Positions 32,239 to 42,163 of a stretch of 64,000 nucleotides of DNA are shown piece by piece. Position numbers and translations under genes: made by a program. The notes under the pieces are model-generated. The model was not told the origin of the DNA and did not search any database. It worked only from the letters and a program-made list of their open reading frames with translations. Position 1 is the stretch's first letter. Every line of letters starts with the position of its first letter. Origin of the DNA: Phialophora verrucosa (Eukaryota; Ascomycota; Eurotiomycetes; Chaetothyriales; Herpotrichiellaceae); the NCBI GenBank assembly GCA_002099365.1, contig MSED01000009.1, forward strand, positions 992,001 to 1,056,000, given 5' to 3'.

Positions 32239-35200
32239 ATGCAGTGCTACTCGGATCTCATCCCTCCTTCTGGAGTCACTCATGCGCTTTCGCTCCCATT
32301 CACATCAGCGCATGCCGACAACCTGATCATTGCCCGGACTTCGCTATTGCAGATATTCCAGTGCAAGTCAGTCCACGCGGGACAGGAAACCAAACTTGTC
32401 CTGGTTGCCGAGTACAATCTTGCCGGCACGGTGACTTCGTTGGGCAGAGTCAAACTCACGGATTCAAGGGGCGGAGGAGACGCAGTTCTCATCGCCCTTC
32501 GTGATGCTAAACTGAGCCTTGTCGAATGGGACCCGGAACTGCATAGCATATCTACGCTCTCAATACATTACTACGAGAATAATGATCTCCAGTCTGCGCC
32601 CTGGCAGCCTGATCTTGCTGATTGCGCCAGTCGTCTGACGATTGACCCTTCAAGTAGATGTGCCGCTTTCAACTTTGGCATAAGTAATCTCGCCATCATA
32701 CCTTTTCACCAGGTCGGTGACGACCTGGCTATGGACGACCTCGACGAAGAACATAATGAGAAGACACAGCCAACTGGTCACCATCAGGGACAGGCGACTG
32801 ATGCCCGGTCAAACTACAGTCCCTCTTTCGTCTTACCGTTGACCATTCTTGATCCGGGGTTGTTACACCCTGTCGACATGGCTTTCCTCCACGAGTACCG
32901 CGATCCGACCATTGGTATCCTATATTCGACAGCTGCTCGCTCCTCAAATATGAGCGCTGAACGTCGCGATGTCACAATATATGCAGTTTATGCTCTCGAC
33001 TTGGAGCAGAAGGCCTCGACAACGTTGCAATCGGTTCAAAAACTGCCCAACGACCTCTGTCGAATTGTGCCTTTGCCCTTGCCCGTCGGAGGCGCATTGC
33101 TGATTGGCGGCAACGAGTTCATACACGTCGACCAGGGTGGAAAATCAAGTGCCATTGCGGTCAACGAGTTCGCGAGAGAGGCTTCTTCTTTCCCGATGAC
33201 AGACCAATCCGAAGCCCGCTTGAGGCTAGAAGGTTGCCAAATCGAGCACTTGGGGAATCCTACCGGCGACATGTTGGTCATACTTCGGAGTGGCGAGCTT
33301 GCTCTTCTGGGATTCAGAATGGATGGGCGTTCCGTCTCCGGATTGACCCTGCGAAAGCTTGGAACAGCACTCACCCATAACCTTGTGGAGGGCTCCGCGT
33401 CTTGCACGGCGAATCTCGGCACAAACTGCGTCTTTATCGGAAGCGAAGAAGCCGACTCGGTGCTGCTTGGAACAGATAAGAAGCCAGCTCAATTAAAGCG
33501 CGTACGCTCACGAGCGCAGATTCCATCAAATGAAGTGGAATCTGATGAGGACGAAGAAGACACTGTAGACGACGATGATGACCTTTACGGCGAGGTCAGC
33601 CAAAGGCCAAATGGACATTCTGCAGGCGATTTTAGTGGCAAGAGTTTTCGGATTACGGACCGACTTCTGTCAATAGCACCCATAAACGACCTGGCGCTCG
33701 GCGCCCTGGGCAAGCGGAAACGCGACGAGGGTGAGAATTCTGGTCTATCAGGTGGCCAGTCATCTAAGATCGTCGTTGCATACGGTCGAGGTTCGGCGGG
33801 CGGTGTGGCATCAATAAGCCGACGCCTCGAGCCGGAGACGACGAAAAGGGTGCGATACGAAGATGCTATCGGTGTATGGTGCGTGGGCTCCACACAGAAA
33901 TCTCAAGAGCGCAGACTTGCGGATGACCTAGTCATTGTTTCTCATATGACCGCGGATGGAGTTGGCAGATCCTCCTTGTATCGCCTAAACGATGGCGATA
34001 TGTTGCCAATCGCAGACTCCGACTTCGACCAAGCTGCTGGTTCGGCAATATCGGTCTTCAGGTTGCAAGCCACAAACCACACTATCCAGGTGCTGCCAAC
34101 GGAAATACGTGTCTACGATGCCAACTTTGGCCTGTCGCAGATATTCCCCGTGGTCGACGAAGAAGAAGGCCAATTGGCCAGGGCGGTGAAGGCTGGCTTT
34201 GCCGAACCCTACCTTGCCTTGGTCAAAGACGATGGTACCATAGCCCTGCTCAAAGCAGATAAAGCCGGTGAGCTCGATGAAGTCGGGCTCCCAACAGCTG
34301 TCAAGGACAAGACTATCCTATCGGTATCGCTGTATCACGACACAGGCGATTTCTTTCAGACTTCGAGGCTGTATGGAGAAGCCGCAGCTTCAGCTGGACC
34401 GATTCTGGCACTGATGGCCTCAGATGGCCACTTTTGCCTTTTATCTCTTCCCAATCTTGGTCTTCAAGTGTTTCAATGTGACAGCCTGCCATTTCTCCCA
34501 ACCCATCTGTTGCAAGATACACAGTTACCCAAGCATTGGAGAAACAAGGACGACCTAGCAGAAACGCTGCTCGTTGACCTTGGAAACAAAATCGAAAGTC
34601 GACCGTATCTGGTTGTTCGCAATACTACCAATGATATTGTCATCTACGAGCCCTTCGCGGTGCCCAACGTAGTGGGCAGCTTCAAGTTCAAGAAGATCGC
34701 AACAAGGCCAGCAGAAGCTCCCGAGGATACCGTCGAGGAAGAAGGAGAGGAGTCATCTCTCCAGCCGATGCAAGTGATCAGGGACATAGCAGGACATGCG
34801 TCGGTATTTGTTCCTGGACCACAGCCTATGCTCATCCTCCGGGAAGCGTCCACCATGCCACACGTATACGAGCTGAAGTCGCAGAACATCAAATCTCTGA
34901 GTGCAGTCAATACCGATGCGAACCCGCACGGCTTCGTCTTCATCGACGACACCGATTACTTGTGTTTCTCTCGACTTCCTCAGACCCTCATGCTCGGCCA
35001 CTCAGATTGGGTCATCGACCGCGTCGCTCTCCACGAAGACATAACCTCACTCACCTACTTCTCTCCAACAGACTCGTACATCCTGGCTTCGAATTCAAGG
35101 ACCGATTTCCAACTTCCCCAGGACGACGAGTGGCATCCAGAATGGCAATCTGAATCTACGACCTTCCTGCCCACAACCCTCACTTCCACTCTGAAGCTGC

Positions 35201-36351
35201 TCAGCTCCCGATCCCACCGCATCATAAGCCAATTCCACTTCGACGAGTCCGAGCGCGTGCTCTGCGTGAAGACGGTCAACCTGGAAGTTTCCGAGGAGAC
35301 ACACGAGCGCAAGGATCTCATCGCCGTGGGCACTGCCATCGTGAAAGGCGAAAACATCACGACAAGAGGAAACATCTACCTCTTTGACGTTGTCGACGTG
35401 GTGCCCGAGCCGGACATTCCCGAAACCGACCTCAAGTTGAAGCTCATCACCAAGGAAGAAGTCCGCGGCGCCGTGTCCGCAATCTCGGGCGTTGGATCGC
35501 AGGGCTTCCTGCTCGCCGCGCAGGGTCAGAAGTGCATGGTCCGCGGGCTCAAGGAAGACATGTCCATATTACCCGTCGCGTTCCTCGACATGCGCTACTA
35601 CGTGCACGTCGCGAAAGAACTCCCCAGCACGGGCCTGTGTATCTTGGGGGATGCGTTCTCGGGCCTCTGGCTCGTGGGCTACTCCGAGGAGCCGTACAAG
35701 CTCCAAATTCTAGGCCGCGATCTCGACAACCCGGCCGTCCTGGAGGCTGAGTTCCTCCCCGCCGCCAAGCAACTGTACATCGTCTCGGCCGGGGAAGATG
35801 GCGTGCTCCGGGTCTTGCAATACGATCCTGAGAACCCCAAGACCGAGCGCGGAGCCAAATTATTGCTACGGAGTACATTCCACACGGGCGACATGCCGAC
35901 CAGCATGACGCTGGTGCCACCGCCGCCACCTGCTGCTGCTGGCGCTGCAGCTCAACGCTCCACCCCAGCCAACGCGGCGTCGTCAATGGATCTTGACGCG
36001 CCCCCGTCCCAGGCGCACACCATCCTCATCACCGGCGCGACGGGCTCGCTCTCCCTACTAACGCCCCTCTCCGAGTCGACGTACCGGCGGCTGTCGACCT
36101 TGCAGAACGTGCTCCTCTCGTCCGCCCTGGACAGCCACGCGCACTACGCGGCCCTCAACCCACGGGCTTACAGACAGATCGAAACGGACGGCATCGGAGG
36201 AAGGGGCGTCATCGATGGCGACCTCGTCAGGCGGTGGTGGGAGCTGAGTACCCAGGCCCGGGCGAGCGCGAGTGACAAGGCCGGAGGCAGCGTCTGGGAT
36301 ATTCGAGCCGATTTGGCCATCGTGGCAGGGGGAGAGGCGGGGCTGCTGTAG
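32239..36351 (+). CDS. CFT1: Cleavage and polyadenylation factor subunit Cft1 (CPSF160)
   Basis: 1370-residue single-exon protein, the scaffold subunit of the cleavage and polyadenylation factor (CPSF/CPF), nuclear. The N-terminus MQCYSDLIPPSGVTHALSLPF and the following NLIIARTSLLQIFQ strand are typical Cft1. The MMS1/DDB1-like N-terminal propeller, an acidic insert (ESDEDEEDTVDDDDD, about 434-448) and the C-terminal CPSF_A domain (about 980-1330; LKLKLITKEEVRGAVSAISG, GQKCMVRG, YYVHVAKEL) are in order. A Pro/Ala-rich loop (PPPPPAAAGAAA) interrupts the C-terminal domain. Length matches fungal Cft1 (about 1350-1450). Confidence 0.95.
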   Translation: MQCYSDLIPPSGVTHALSLPFTSAHADNLIIARTSLLQIFQCKSVHAGQETKLVLVAEYNLAGTVTSLGRVKLTDSRGGGDAVLIALRDAKLSLVEWDPELHSISTLSIHYYENNDLQSAPWQPDLADCASRLTIDPSSRCAAFNFGISNLAIIPFHQVGDDLAMDDLDEEHNEKTQPTGHHQGQATDARSNYSPSFVLPLTILDPGLLHPVDMAFLHEYRDPTIGILYSTAARSSNMSAERRDVTIYAVYALDLEQKASTTLQSVQKLPNDLCRIVPLPLPVGGALLIGGNEFIHVDQGGKSSAIAVNEFAREASSFPMTDQSEARLRLEGCQIEHLGNPTGDMLVILRSGELALLGFRMDGRSVSGLTLRKLGTALTHNLVEGSASCTANLGTNCVFIGSEEADSVLLGTDKKPAQLKRVRSRAQIPSNEVESDEDEEDTVDDDDDLYGEVSQRPNGHSAGDFSGKSFRITDRLLSIAPINDLALGALGKRKRDEGENSGLSGGQSSKIVVAYGRGSAGGVASISRRLEPETTKRVRYEDAIGVWCVGSTQKSQERRLADDLVIVSHMTADGVGRSSLYRLNDGDMLPIADSDFDQAAGSAISVFRLQATNHTIQVLPTEIRVYDANFGLSQIFPVVDEEEGQLARAVKAGFAEPYLALVKDDGTIALLKADKAGELDEVGLPTAVKDKTILSVSLYHDTGDFFQTSRLYGEAAASAGPILALMASDGHFCLLSLPNLGLQVFQCDSLPFLPTHLLQDTQLPKHWRNKDDLAETLLVDLGNKIESRPYLVVRNTTNDIVIYEPFAVPNVVGSFKFKKIATRPAEAPEDTVEEEGEESSLQPMQVIRDIAGHASVFVPGPQPMLILREASTMPHVYELKSQNIKSLSAVNTDANPHGFVFIDDTDYLCFSRLPQTLMLGHSDWVIDRVALHEDITSLTYFSPTDSYILASNSRTDFQLPQDDEWHPEWQSESTTFLPTTLTSTLKLLSSRSHRIISQFHFDESERVLCVKTVNLEVSEETHERKDLIAVGTAIVKGENITTRGNIYLFDVVDVVPEPDIPETDLKLKLITKEEVRGAVSAISGVGSQGFLLAAQGQKCMVRGLKEDMSILPVAFLDMRYYVHVAKELPSTGLCILGDAFSGLWLVGYSEEPYKLQILGRDLDNPAVLEAEFLPAAKQLYIVSAGEDGVLRVLQYDPENPKTERGAKLLLRSTFHTGDMPTSMTLVPPPPPAAAGAAAQRSTPANAASSMDLDAPPSQAHTILITGATGSLSLLTPLSESTYRRLSTLQNVLLSSALDSHAHYAALNPRAYRQIETDGIGGRGVIDGDLVRRWWELSTQARASASDKAGGSVWDIRADLAIVAGGEAGLL

Positions 36352-37080
36352 GGGGGGACGGGCAGGGTAGTGATAGCCGGTAGGATAGCAAAATGTGAAG
36401 GGCAGCAGGGAGGGGAGCAGATGAGGCGCCTTCGGAACAAGGAGACTGAAATAGACAGACAACATTGATTGCGCGACAAGGCAAGTAGAGTCCGAGGGAC
36501 GCACTTTGGAGTCCCTCATCCTTGGTTTCCTGGTGAATATGTACTTGAAATACCTGCACTTACCGTACCCGCACTTGCTGTGCCATGGCTTTTTACTGTA
36601 ATTGAATTACTCTGGCGCTCTGCGCGCGACGTGCTGGCATGAACCGTACGTGACGGATGGATGAGTCAGTTTCTCACGATCATCTCTATCAGTGGGTGGT
36701 GGAAATAAGCAATCGTTCTCTGAAACTGGCTCTATTTGCTTTGATTAGAGAGGCTGGACGCGGAAGCCAATATCACCCAAATAGCCCGGCCGGGTCGTGT
36801 CTGAAAGCGATACGCCAGATTCTGCCATTGCGAGTAAAGGCAGCGTTAATGAGAACGGAAATGGTAGCTCGCGGGCGACCAAAGCCATCTTGAGCAGACA
36901 ACCCCGGGCCTCGTCTGGAGCCTTAGACAGGGCTCTCCTGAACCTCGTCAACCACGCACGGTACGACTACTCGGTAGTGAACGCGAATTGGAGCAGAGTT
37001 GAGGTACTTATGCGCGGCTTTGCGGCTATGCACGTGCACCTTCCTGTCTCTAAATACATTTGCATCTGTGGGATGCATGC
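36352..37080. other. Convergent intergenic spacer
   Basis: 729 bp between the stops of CFT1 (+) and the BCAS3-like gene (-). A short plus-strand frame (36797-37084) has no family resemblance and ends in low-quality coding sequence. It should hold both 3' UTRs. Confidence 0.4.
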
Positions 37081-40000
37081 TTAAAGTGGATCCTCGCCTG
37101 CTAGCAGATCTTCATCCGGGTCGAAAGACATATTGTTGGCCACATAGTCATCAGGCTCGTCAAGTAAGCGAGCTTGCGCACGATTCTTCTTGCCCTTCTT
37201 CTTCTTGGTGCTGCTGAAGACTTGAGCAATGTCATCGTCGAAGGACTGTGTGGGGGCCATATCTGAATTCGGATGTCCCGAGACAATTGTCGCCTGGCGG
37301 TAGATGGTGGTGCTGCCATCCGCGCTTTGCAGGTTAGGTTTAGTGATGCTCTGCGTGTTGAACAAGATATCGTCGCCGAAAATCCACCTGTCTGGAGACT
37401 GTGGACTCGAGCGGCGTCCTTGGTGGATAGACGACGGGAACTCGACGATTGAAGCTGCTTGTCCCGAGTTCAAGGATATCCTAACTCTGCGATCCGAATG
37501 GAATGGCTGATATGGAGCATTGGTTTCAATCTCAGCCGAAGCCAGCGGATGTGGCGTTCTTAAGCCTACATCTCTGCCAGGCCTAGGCTTCCAAAAGCCA
37601 AGCAAAGCAGGCCCTTCCTCTGATTCAACCGGGAAATCTTTCGATGGTCGCCCGCTGGTGAGTTCTGCAGCCTTCGGTAACTTGGTGGCAACAGCCTTTC
37701 GCGCATCGAAAACTGAGACAGTTTCCATCTGGCGGTTCTCTCGAGGCTTGGTCATGCGAACGTAGTAGTTTTTAACATTATTTTCGTCCAGGATAGACAA
37801 TATCGACTTCCCGTCACGCCGCAACCAACAGAACATCCCCGGTCGCGCGGGAATTCTCAAGTGAAGCCTGCTCTGGTTCGCGTGTCGTATGCTGGTAACC
37901 GTCTCAGAGGCAGCACCAAGGGACTTGCTAAGGCCCGCGGCCACTGCTCTGCCACCGCTTTTGATGCTGGTCGTAGGAGCGAAACCAATGCCCATTGGAG
38001 CTGCGCCGGCCAGACCGCCGTTGATACTGGGCGCTCTTCCGCGTAAACTCGCTAGCATTGGCTGCGTCTTGCCCGCAAGGCTCATGGCCGAGGCAAGAAA
38101 GCCACCTGATGGCGCAGGGTCGTGTTCTGTCTTGACTTGGGAGGGGTCGACGGGGGCAGAGGTTGGCCTACTCTTCTTGACCGTGGGTGGTGGCCATCGG
38201 AAGGACGTTTTCGGCAAGTCAAAAATATGAATAGTTCGGTTCTTGGTTAAAAGAGCGAACCTGTATCCAGTCGGGCCGTCCCAAGCAATGTCGACAATAG
38301 TAGAAGGGCTTAAGCGTTCGTACCGTGCAATTTGCCGCACCCGGCTGCTCTCAGTCGTGCTTGAAGTTGGCGAACTGTGGGTGTATTTCATTTGCAACAG
38401 GTCCCAGATGTACTGTACATCGCCCTTACGACTTGCGGTCAAGAGTCCTAGGCCAGTTGGCGTGAAAGACAAGAAGCTGCAGCCACCGGGTGGCTGGAAA
38501 GTGATCACCGGACTCAGCTCAACGCCTTTTCGGCCTTGGTTTTCCTGAAGCAGTTTCAAATCGAGGATGCTGATCAACTCCGGGTCTCTGGATATACCTT
38601 GTTGTTCAATTGCATGTGTAGGAGGAAATTGAGTTAAGGCAAGGTGGGGAGAATAGGCTGGAGGGCTGGAGGATGGCAGAGCAGGCTGACCGGGACTGCC
38701 TGTATCCTTCTTCCAATAGTTCTGCCACGTCTGCATGCCTTTCTCGCTGATCCACTTTGCACCTCTGACAGCTTCTTGTGCAAACCCCTTTGCGACTTTG
38801 CTCAAGAAGGTATCGACATCCGGGGAATCGACCTCGCAGTTCGCTAGAGGTCTCGCGGGAGCAGTTCCAGCGTTCACATTTGAGTTCTTGCTGTAGACCA
38901 CATAATCACCCAGGATCGCACCAATAGACCTTCGAGAAGAGGTGCTTGCAGGGCAAAATGCTAGCCATCGCCCATTGAGACTCAGAATGGGTGGACTTTC
39001 CGCGTCAGTGCCACGCCCGAGGTCGGCGGGGGAAATGTCCGCATCGGAGGCTGGCCCATGAGAAGAAGAATCTCTTCTTTGTAAATGAGGCTGTAGAGTG
39101 GTCCAGTACTTGCCCAAGCATTCGAAGACGGCAGAGTCCTTGCTCCTTCGGAGGCCGAAAATAAAGATTTCGCCACTCTCCCCAGAACAGACGACAATGA
39201 AATTACCGCTGGCATGGATCTTCAGGTCTGACGATCGCCCACTACTTGTAGGGGCACTTGGGAAGCCTGCTATAGCTGTGGGAACCCTCAACAGCTCTGC
39301 CATCTCACAGCTCTTGCTTAAAGAATATACCACAACTCTGGTCTCTGGAGCACTCTTGGGAGTGCCGTGGTAGGGTCGGTCTTCAGCGGGAAGTGTTCCT
39401 GTCTGAGGAGCACCAGACCCATGGACCACGAGTGCCACCAAAGGTCTGAGAGTCGCAAAAGGGTCTTCTCCGGTATTCCATGTAAGCAGTGTAGCATCGA
39501 CTATAGTGCCCTGCACGCCATTGAGTGCCCCAATGTGTTCTAGTTTCTCGCCGTTGTAGCTGACAAGATGCAGCTCTCCATCCACGGCCAGAAGAACCAC
39601 ATCTCGAGACTCAGACCCTGAGCCGGGTAGGCGCGTGAACTTCAAGGGAGCCGGTTCTGGCAAGGGTGTATGCGGAGAGCGGACGCCCAAATCAACATCG
39701 TGCGCGCCATAGAAGTGTTGTTGGGGCAGGTGAGGCAGTGCAGGTGGAGAGCCATACGCAGTGATGCCATATCCGTAAGGTGAGGTAGACATTCTGTGAT
39801 GGCTCGGGAGGGAAGGCATGCCTCCGCCATAGCTCACTGGGCGGGCACTGCGCATGGGAGGCGAGATTGGCGGACTTCTAGCATTGAAGGCGACTCGAGT
39901 GCTGAAACCAGGCTCGTATGGCGGTGAGGTGCCAGAGTTCAAGCCTGGAATGGACTCGACTGGCGGGGTCCTGCCATGACTAGCATTCCGAGCCCAAAGG

Positions 40001-40347
40001 TCAACTGGCGGAGTATGTTCATCCGAAACTTTCTGTGAAGAGTTCGTATCGTTCAAGGCATCGAAGCCATTGCTCCTTCTTGTTTGGGAGAATGTCTGGG
40101 GTAGGTGATCGAGAATGGAGGGTGGAGGATTTGAGGTGGAAGACGGGAGCTGAGATTGACCCATTGACGCTGACTCTGTGCTCTTGTCGGCATTGTCGAC
40201 GCTAGACAGCTGTCGGGCAGCAGCATTCTTTATCTTCCTCTTTCCTGCTCTTGATGGAATGGTGTCTTGCTCGGCTATGGTTTGGGGGTCTTCTATGTCT
40301 GGGTATCTTGAGTCGGCGGTATAGACTGTTTTGTTGGATGCTGGCAT
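37081..40347 (-). CDS. BCAS3-like WD40/PROPPIN-type protein
   Basis: 1088-residue single-exon protein. The first ~235 residues are Ser/Pro-rich and disordered. A beta-propeller follows, starting SRDVVLLAVDGELHLVSYNGE and including RVVVYSLSKSCEMAELLRVP, ILSLNGRWLAFCP, FQPPGGCSFLSFTPTGLGLLTAS, GDVQYIWDLLQM, RQIARYERLSPSTIVDIAWD and TIHIFDLPKTSFRWPPP. This pattern matches fungal members of the Breast Carcinoma Amplified Sequence 3 family. Mammalian BCAS3 (with PHAF1) binds phosphoinositides at phagophores, so a membrane or autophagy role is inference. The C-terminus is lysine-rich (STKKKKGKKNRAQ) followed by an acidic end. Convergent with CFT1. Confidence 0.75.
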   Translation of the reverse strand: MPASNKTVYTADSRYPDIEDPQTIAEQDTIPSRAGKRKIKNAAARQLSSVDNADKSTESASMGQSQLPSSTSNPPPSILDHLPQTFSQTRRSNGFDALNDTNSSQKVSDEHTPPVDLWARNASHGRTPPVESIPGLNSGTSPPYEPGFSTRVAFNARSPPISPPMRSARPVSYGGGMPSLPSHHRMSTSPYGYGITAYGSPPALPHLPQQHFYGAHDVDLGVRSPHTPLPEPAPLKFTRLPGSGSESRDVVLLAVDGELHLVSYNGEKLEHIGALNGVQGTIVDATLLTWNTGEDPFATLRPLVALVVHGSGAPQTGTLPAEDRPYHGTPKSAPETRVVVYSLSKSCEMAELLRVPTAIAGFPSAPTSSGRSSDLKIHASGNFIVVCSGESGEIFIFGLRRSKDSAVFECLGKYWTTLQPHLQRRDSSSHGPASDADISPADLGRGTDAESPPILSLNGRWLAFCPASTSSRRSIGAILGDYVVYSKNSNVNAGTAPARPLANCEVDSPDVDTFLSKVAKGFAQEAVRGAKWISEKGMQTWQNYWKKDTGSPGQPALPSSSPPAYSPHLALTQFPPTHAIEQQGISRDPELISILDLKLLQENQGRKGVELSPVITFQPPGGCSFLSFTPTGLGLLTASRKGDVQYIWDLLQMKYTHSSPTSSTTESSRVRQIARYERLSPSTIVDIAWDGPTGYRFALLTKNRTIHIFDLPKTSFRWPPPTVKKSRPTSAPVDPSQVKTEHDPAPSGGFLASAMSLAGKTQPMLASLRGRAPSINGGLAGAAPMGIGFAPTTSIKSGGRAVAAGLSKSLGAASETVTSIRHANQSRLHLRIPARPGMFCWLRRDGKSILSILDENNVKNYYVRMTKPRENRQMETVSVFDARKAVATKLPKAAELTSGRPSKDFPVESEEGPALLGFWKPRPGRDVGLRTPHPLASAEIETNAPYQPFHSDRRVRISLNSGQAASIVEFPSSIHQGRRSSPQSPDRWIFGDDILFNTQSITKPNLQSADGSTTIYRQATIVSGHPNSDMAPTQSFDDDIAQVFSSTKKKKGKKNRAQARLLDEPDDYVANNMSFDPDEDLLAGEDPL

Positions 40348-41415
40348 TCAAGTCCTCACACTACAGATCCACGGCACGGCCGAGCCAGGCGCCCCAGCAG
40401 GCTGCTCTAGATGGGCAGCGAGGTCCGGATCGTGCAAGAAGGACGGTTCAGGTGGCGAGTGATTGTCGCAGGAAGTACCCCTGCCGACGCGGGGTTGCTC
40501 GACGCGTATCTTGGAGAGGAGACGGTTCGATCGATCGACTACCGGGAGATCACTTTCGTGCAGACTTAGCTAGAAGAATGAGCTTGTACACGTTGAGAGA
40601 ATGAGTGTAAATTGTGTCTGTATGCGGATGAGAGCAAGGTGAAGATGTAGTCAGAGGGCAGTCAGGTGCAGGTGGCAGTTGAGCGCCGCCCAACCCAGCA
40701 ATCAAACAGTTGAGTCAGGAGGCCTCTAGATGACTTTGCTTATCGCCAAATGGGGCGCTGCTAAGGACCACGGGGTCACCCAGGGATTGGTCGGTCTAGC
40801 CTGGTGCGGGGGAAGCTCAGATGCACGCGGTGGCACTGGTGGCTGGGCCGGGCACGGGCACACACGGGCGAGTCACTGCGCTCCAAAATGGCATGAACCT
40901 TCCGTCTGCAGCTTCCGAGTCCGACATCAACTCGGACTCGTCAAATGGCTCAGACCTTGATTCCTACTTAGGCACCTCCGTGACGCGAATTGGCACCATG
41001 TCGGAGTGGCGGGCCTCGTCGACTCCGGTCAATTTGCGTCCGGGAAAGATGAAGAGAATTTCCCTGGAGCGAACCATTTGAAAATTGATGGGAAGAAGGC
41101 TCTTGAGGTTATGGCAGTCGTGACTTGTAAGTGCGCATCCCATACACAGCTCCGAAGCACACATCAGGCAGCCGTTGGGCCTCGAGTGGGTTGCACTCAA
41201 GATGCTGTCTGTACTGGACTCTCTGCCATGGTTCAGCGGCAAGCACATGGCCCATGTCAAGCCACCCCCAAATGGTGGTCTAGTGTCGACGTTGACAGCA
41301 CCGCTACCGACAATCTCGATGTTTCGCTTCATGACGCTTGATTCTCCCCTGGCCGATCCGAAATAAAGATGCCGTACTATCCCCAGAAGAAAGAAGATCC
41401 TGCAATATTTTGTCC
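40348..41415. other. Intergenic region with an unclear Cys-rich frame
   Basis: 1068 bp between two minus-strand genes (BCAS3-like start, DPM2 stop). A minus-strand ATG frame at 40964-41332 (122 codons) contains a CLMC-x4-CMGC pattern, but overlapping plus-strand frames look equally coding-like, so no gene is called. The rest is expected to be the BCAS3-like promoter and DPM2 3' UTR. Confidence 0.35.
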
Positions 41416-41797
41416 TTATTTCGTTTTCTTCGCGGCAGCGGCTCGTGCCTTTGCCGCCTTTTTCCTGTTGCTCCTGATCATCACCATGGCGAGGAATGTC
41501 CCAACGACTGCTGAAGCGAGAAGTGTAAGGATCACCGGGATTCGAATTGCCCAAACGCGGGGAGCAAAGAAGCTTTGCAGGGGATGGTCGTCGTCCACGA
41601 ACGGCTATAAGAAGATGAGTATGCGAGACCATGCGCGTTCGGAAGGCGAGCATACCATGACCAGCGTCCATAGAGTGTAGTAGAGGAAGACTGTGGTTGC
41701 TACCACGAGCATCGCCATGCCCACGAGTTTGTCCAACTGCGACAAGGGGTTAGCGCTTTCTTGCAAACTCTCCCGGCTCAAAGGAAAACTATACCAT
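41416..41797 (-). CDS. DPM2: Dolichol-phosphate mannosyltransferase regulatory subunit 2
   Basis: 90-residue ER membrane protein that stabilises the DPM1-DPM3 complex making dolichol-phosphate-mannose for N-glycosylation, O-mannosylation and GPI anchors. Three exons: 41795-41797 (the ATG alone), 41656-41736 and 41416-41604; introns are 58 bp (GTATAG..TCGCAG, GCTAAC branch) and 51 bp (GTATGC..TTATAG). The spliced product starts MLDKLVGMAMLVVATTVFL and continues YYTLWTLVM-PFVDDDHPLQSFF. Two transmembrane segments are visible (residues 7-27 and 47-71), and the tail is lysine-rich (NRKKAAKARAAAAKKTK). Both length and sequence match DPM2. It is easily missed because no single open frame contains it. 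Confidence 0.9.
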
Positions 41798-42163
41798 CTC
41801 TGCAAAAGGCCGCGCTTCCCTTGCGTTATAATGAGAACTGGTCGAGACAGTTGCAATAGAAAGGACCTGAAAAGTCGATCCCTTGAAACCCTTCACGAAT
41901 TGAACACGCAGGCGCGCTCAGAAAAAGGGAGCACAAAACGGGACTAGCTTCGGCATGGTTTTTCCGATCCCGTGCCTCCAAATTTCATGGATTCAAACTT
42001 CTCGATGTATGCCTGTCGCCGGCCTGCCTTCTGCCACAACTATTTTGTTTCTACAGACCTCGTCACTCCGACAACTTCGCCTTTGTGACGAGGTGACTGG
42101 CGGGGGTGGTAGTCACAGTGCATTCATCCATCCATTGTTTCATCCTTCTTGAAGGCAGCAATC
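41798..42163. promoter_or_regulatory. Divergent promoter region, DPM2 / CWC22
   Basis: 366 bp between divergent start codons, shared by the two promoters. No defined element was recognised. Confidence 0.4.
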
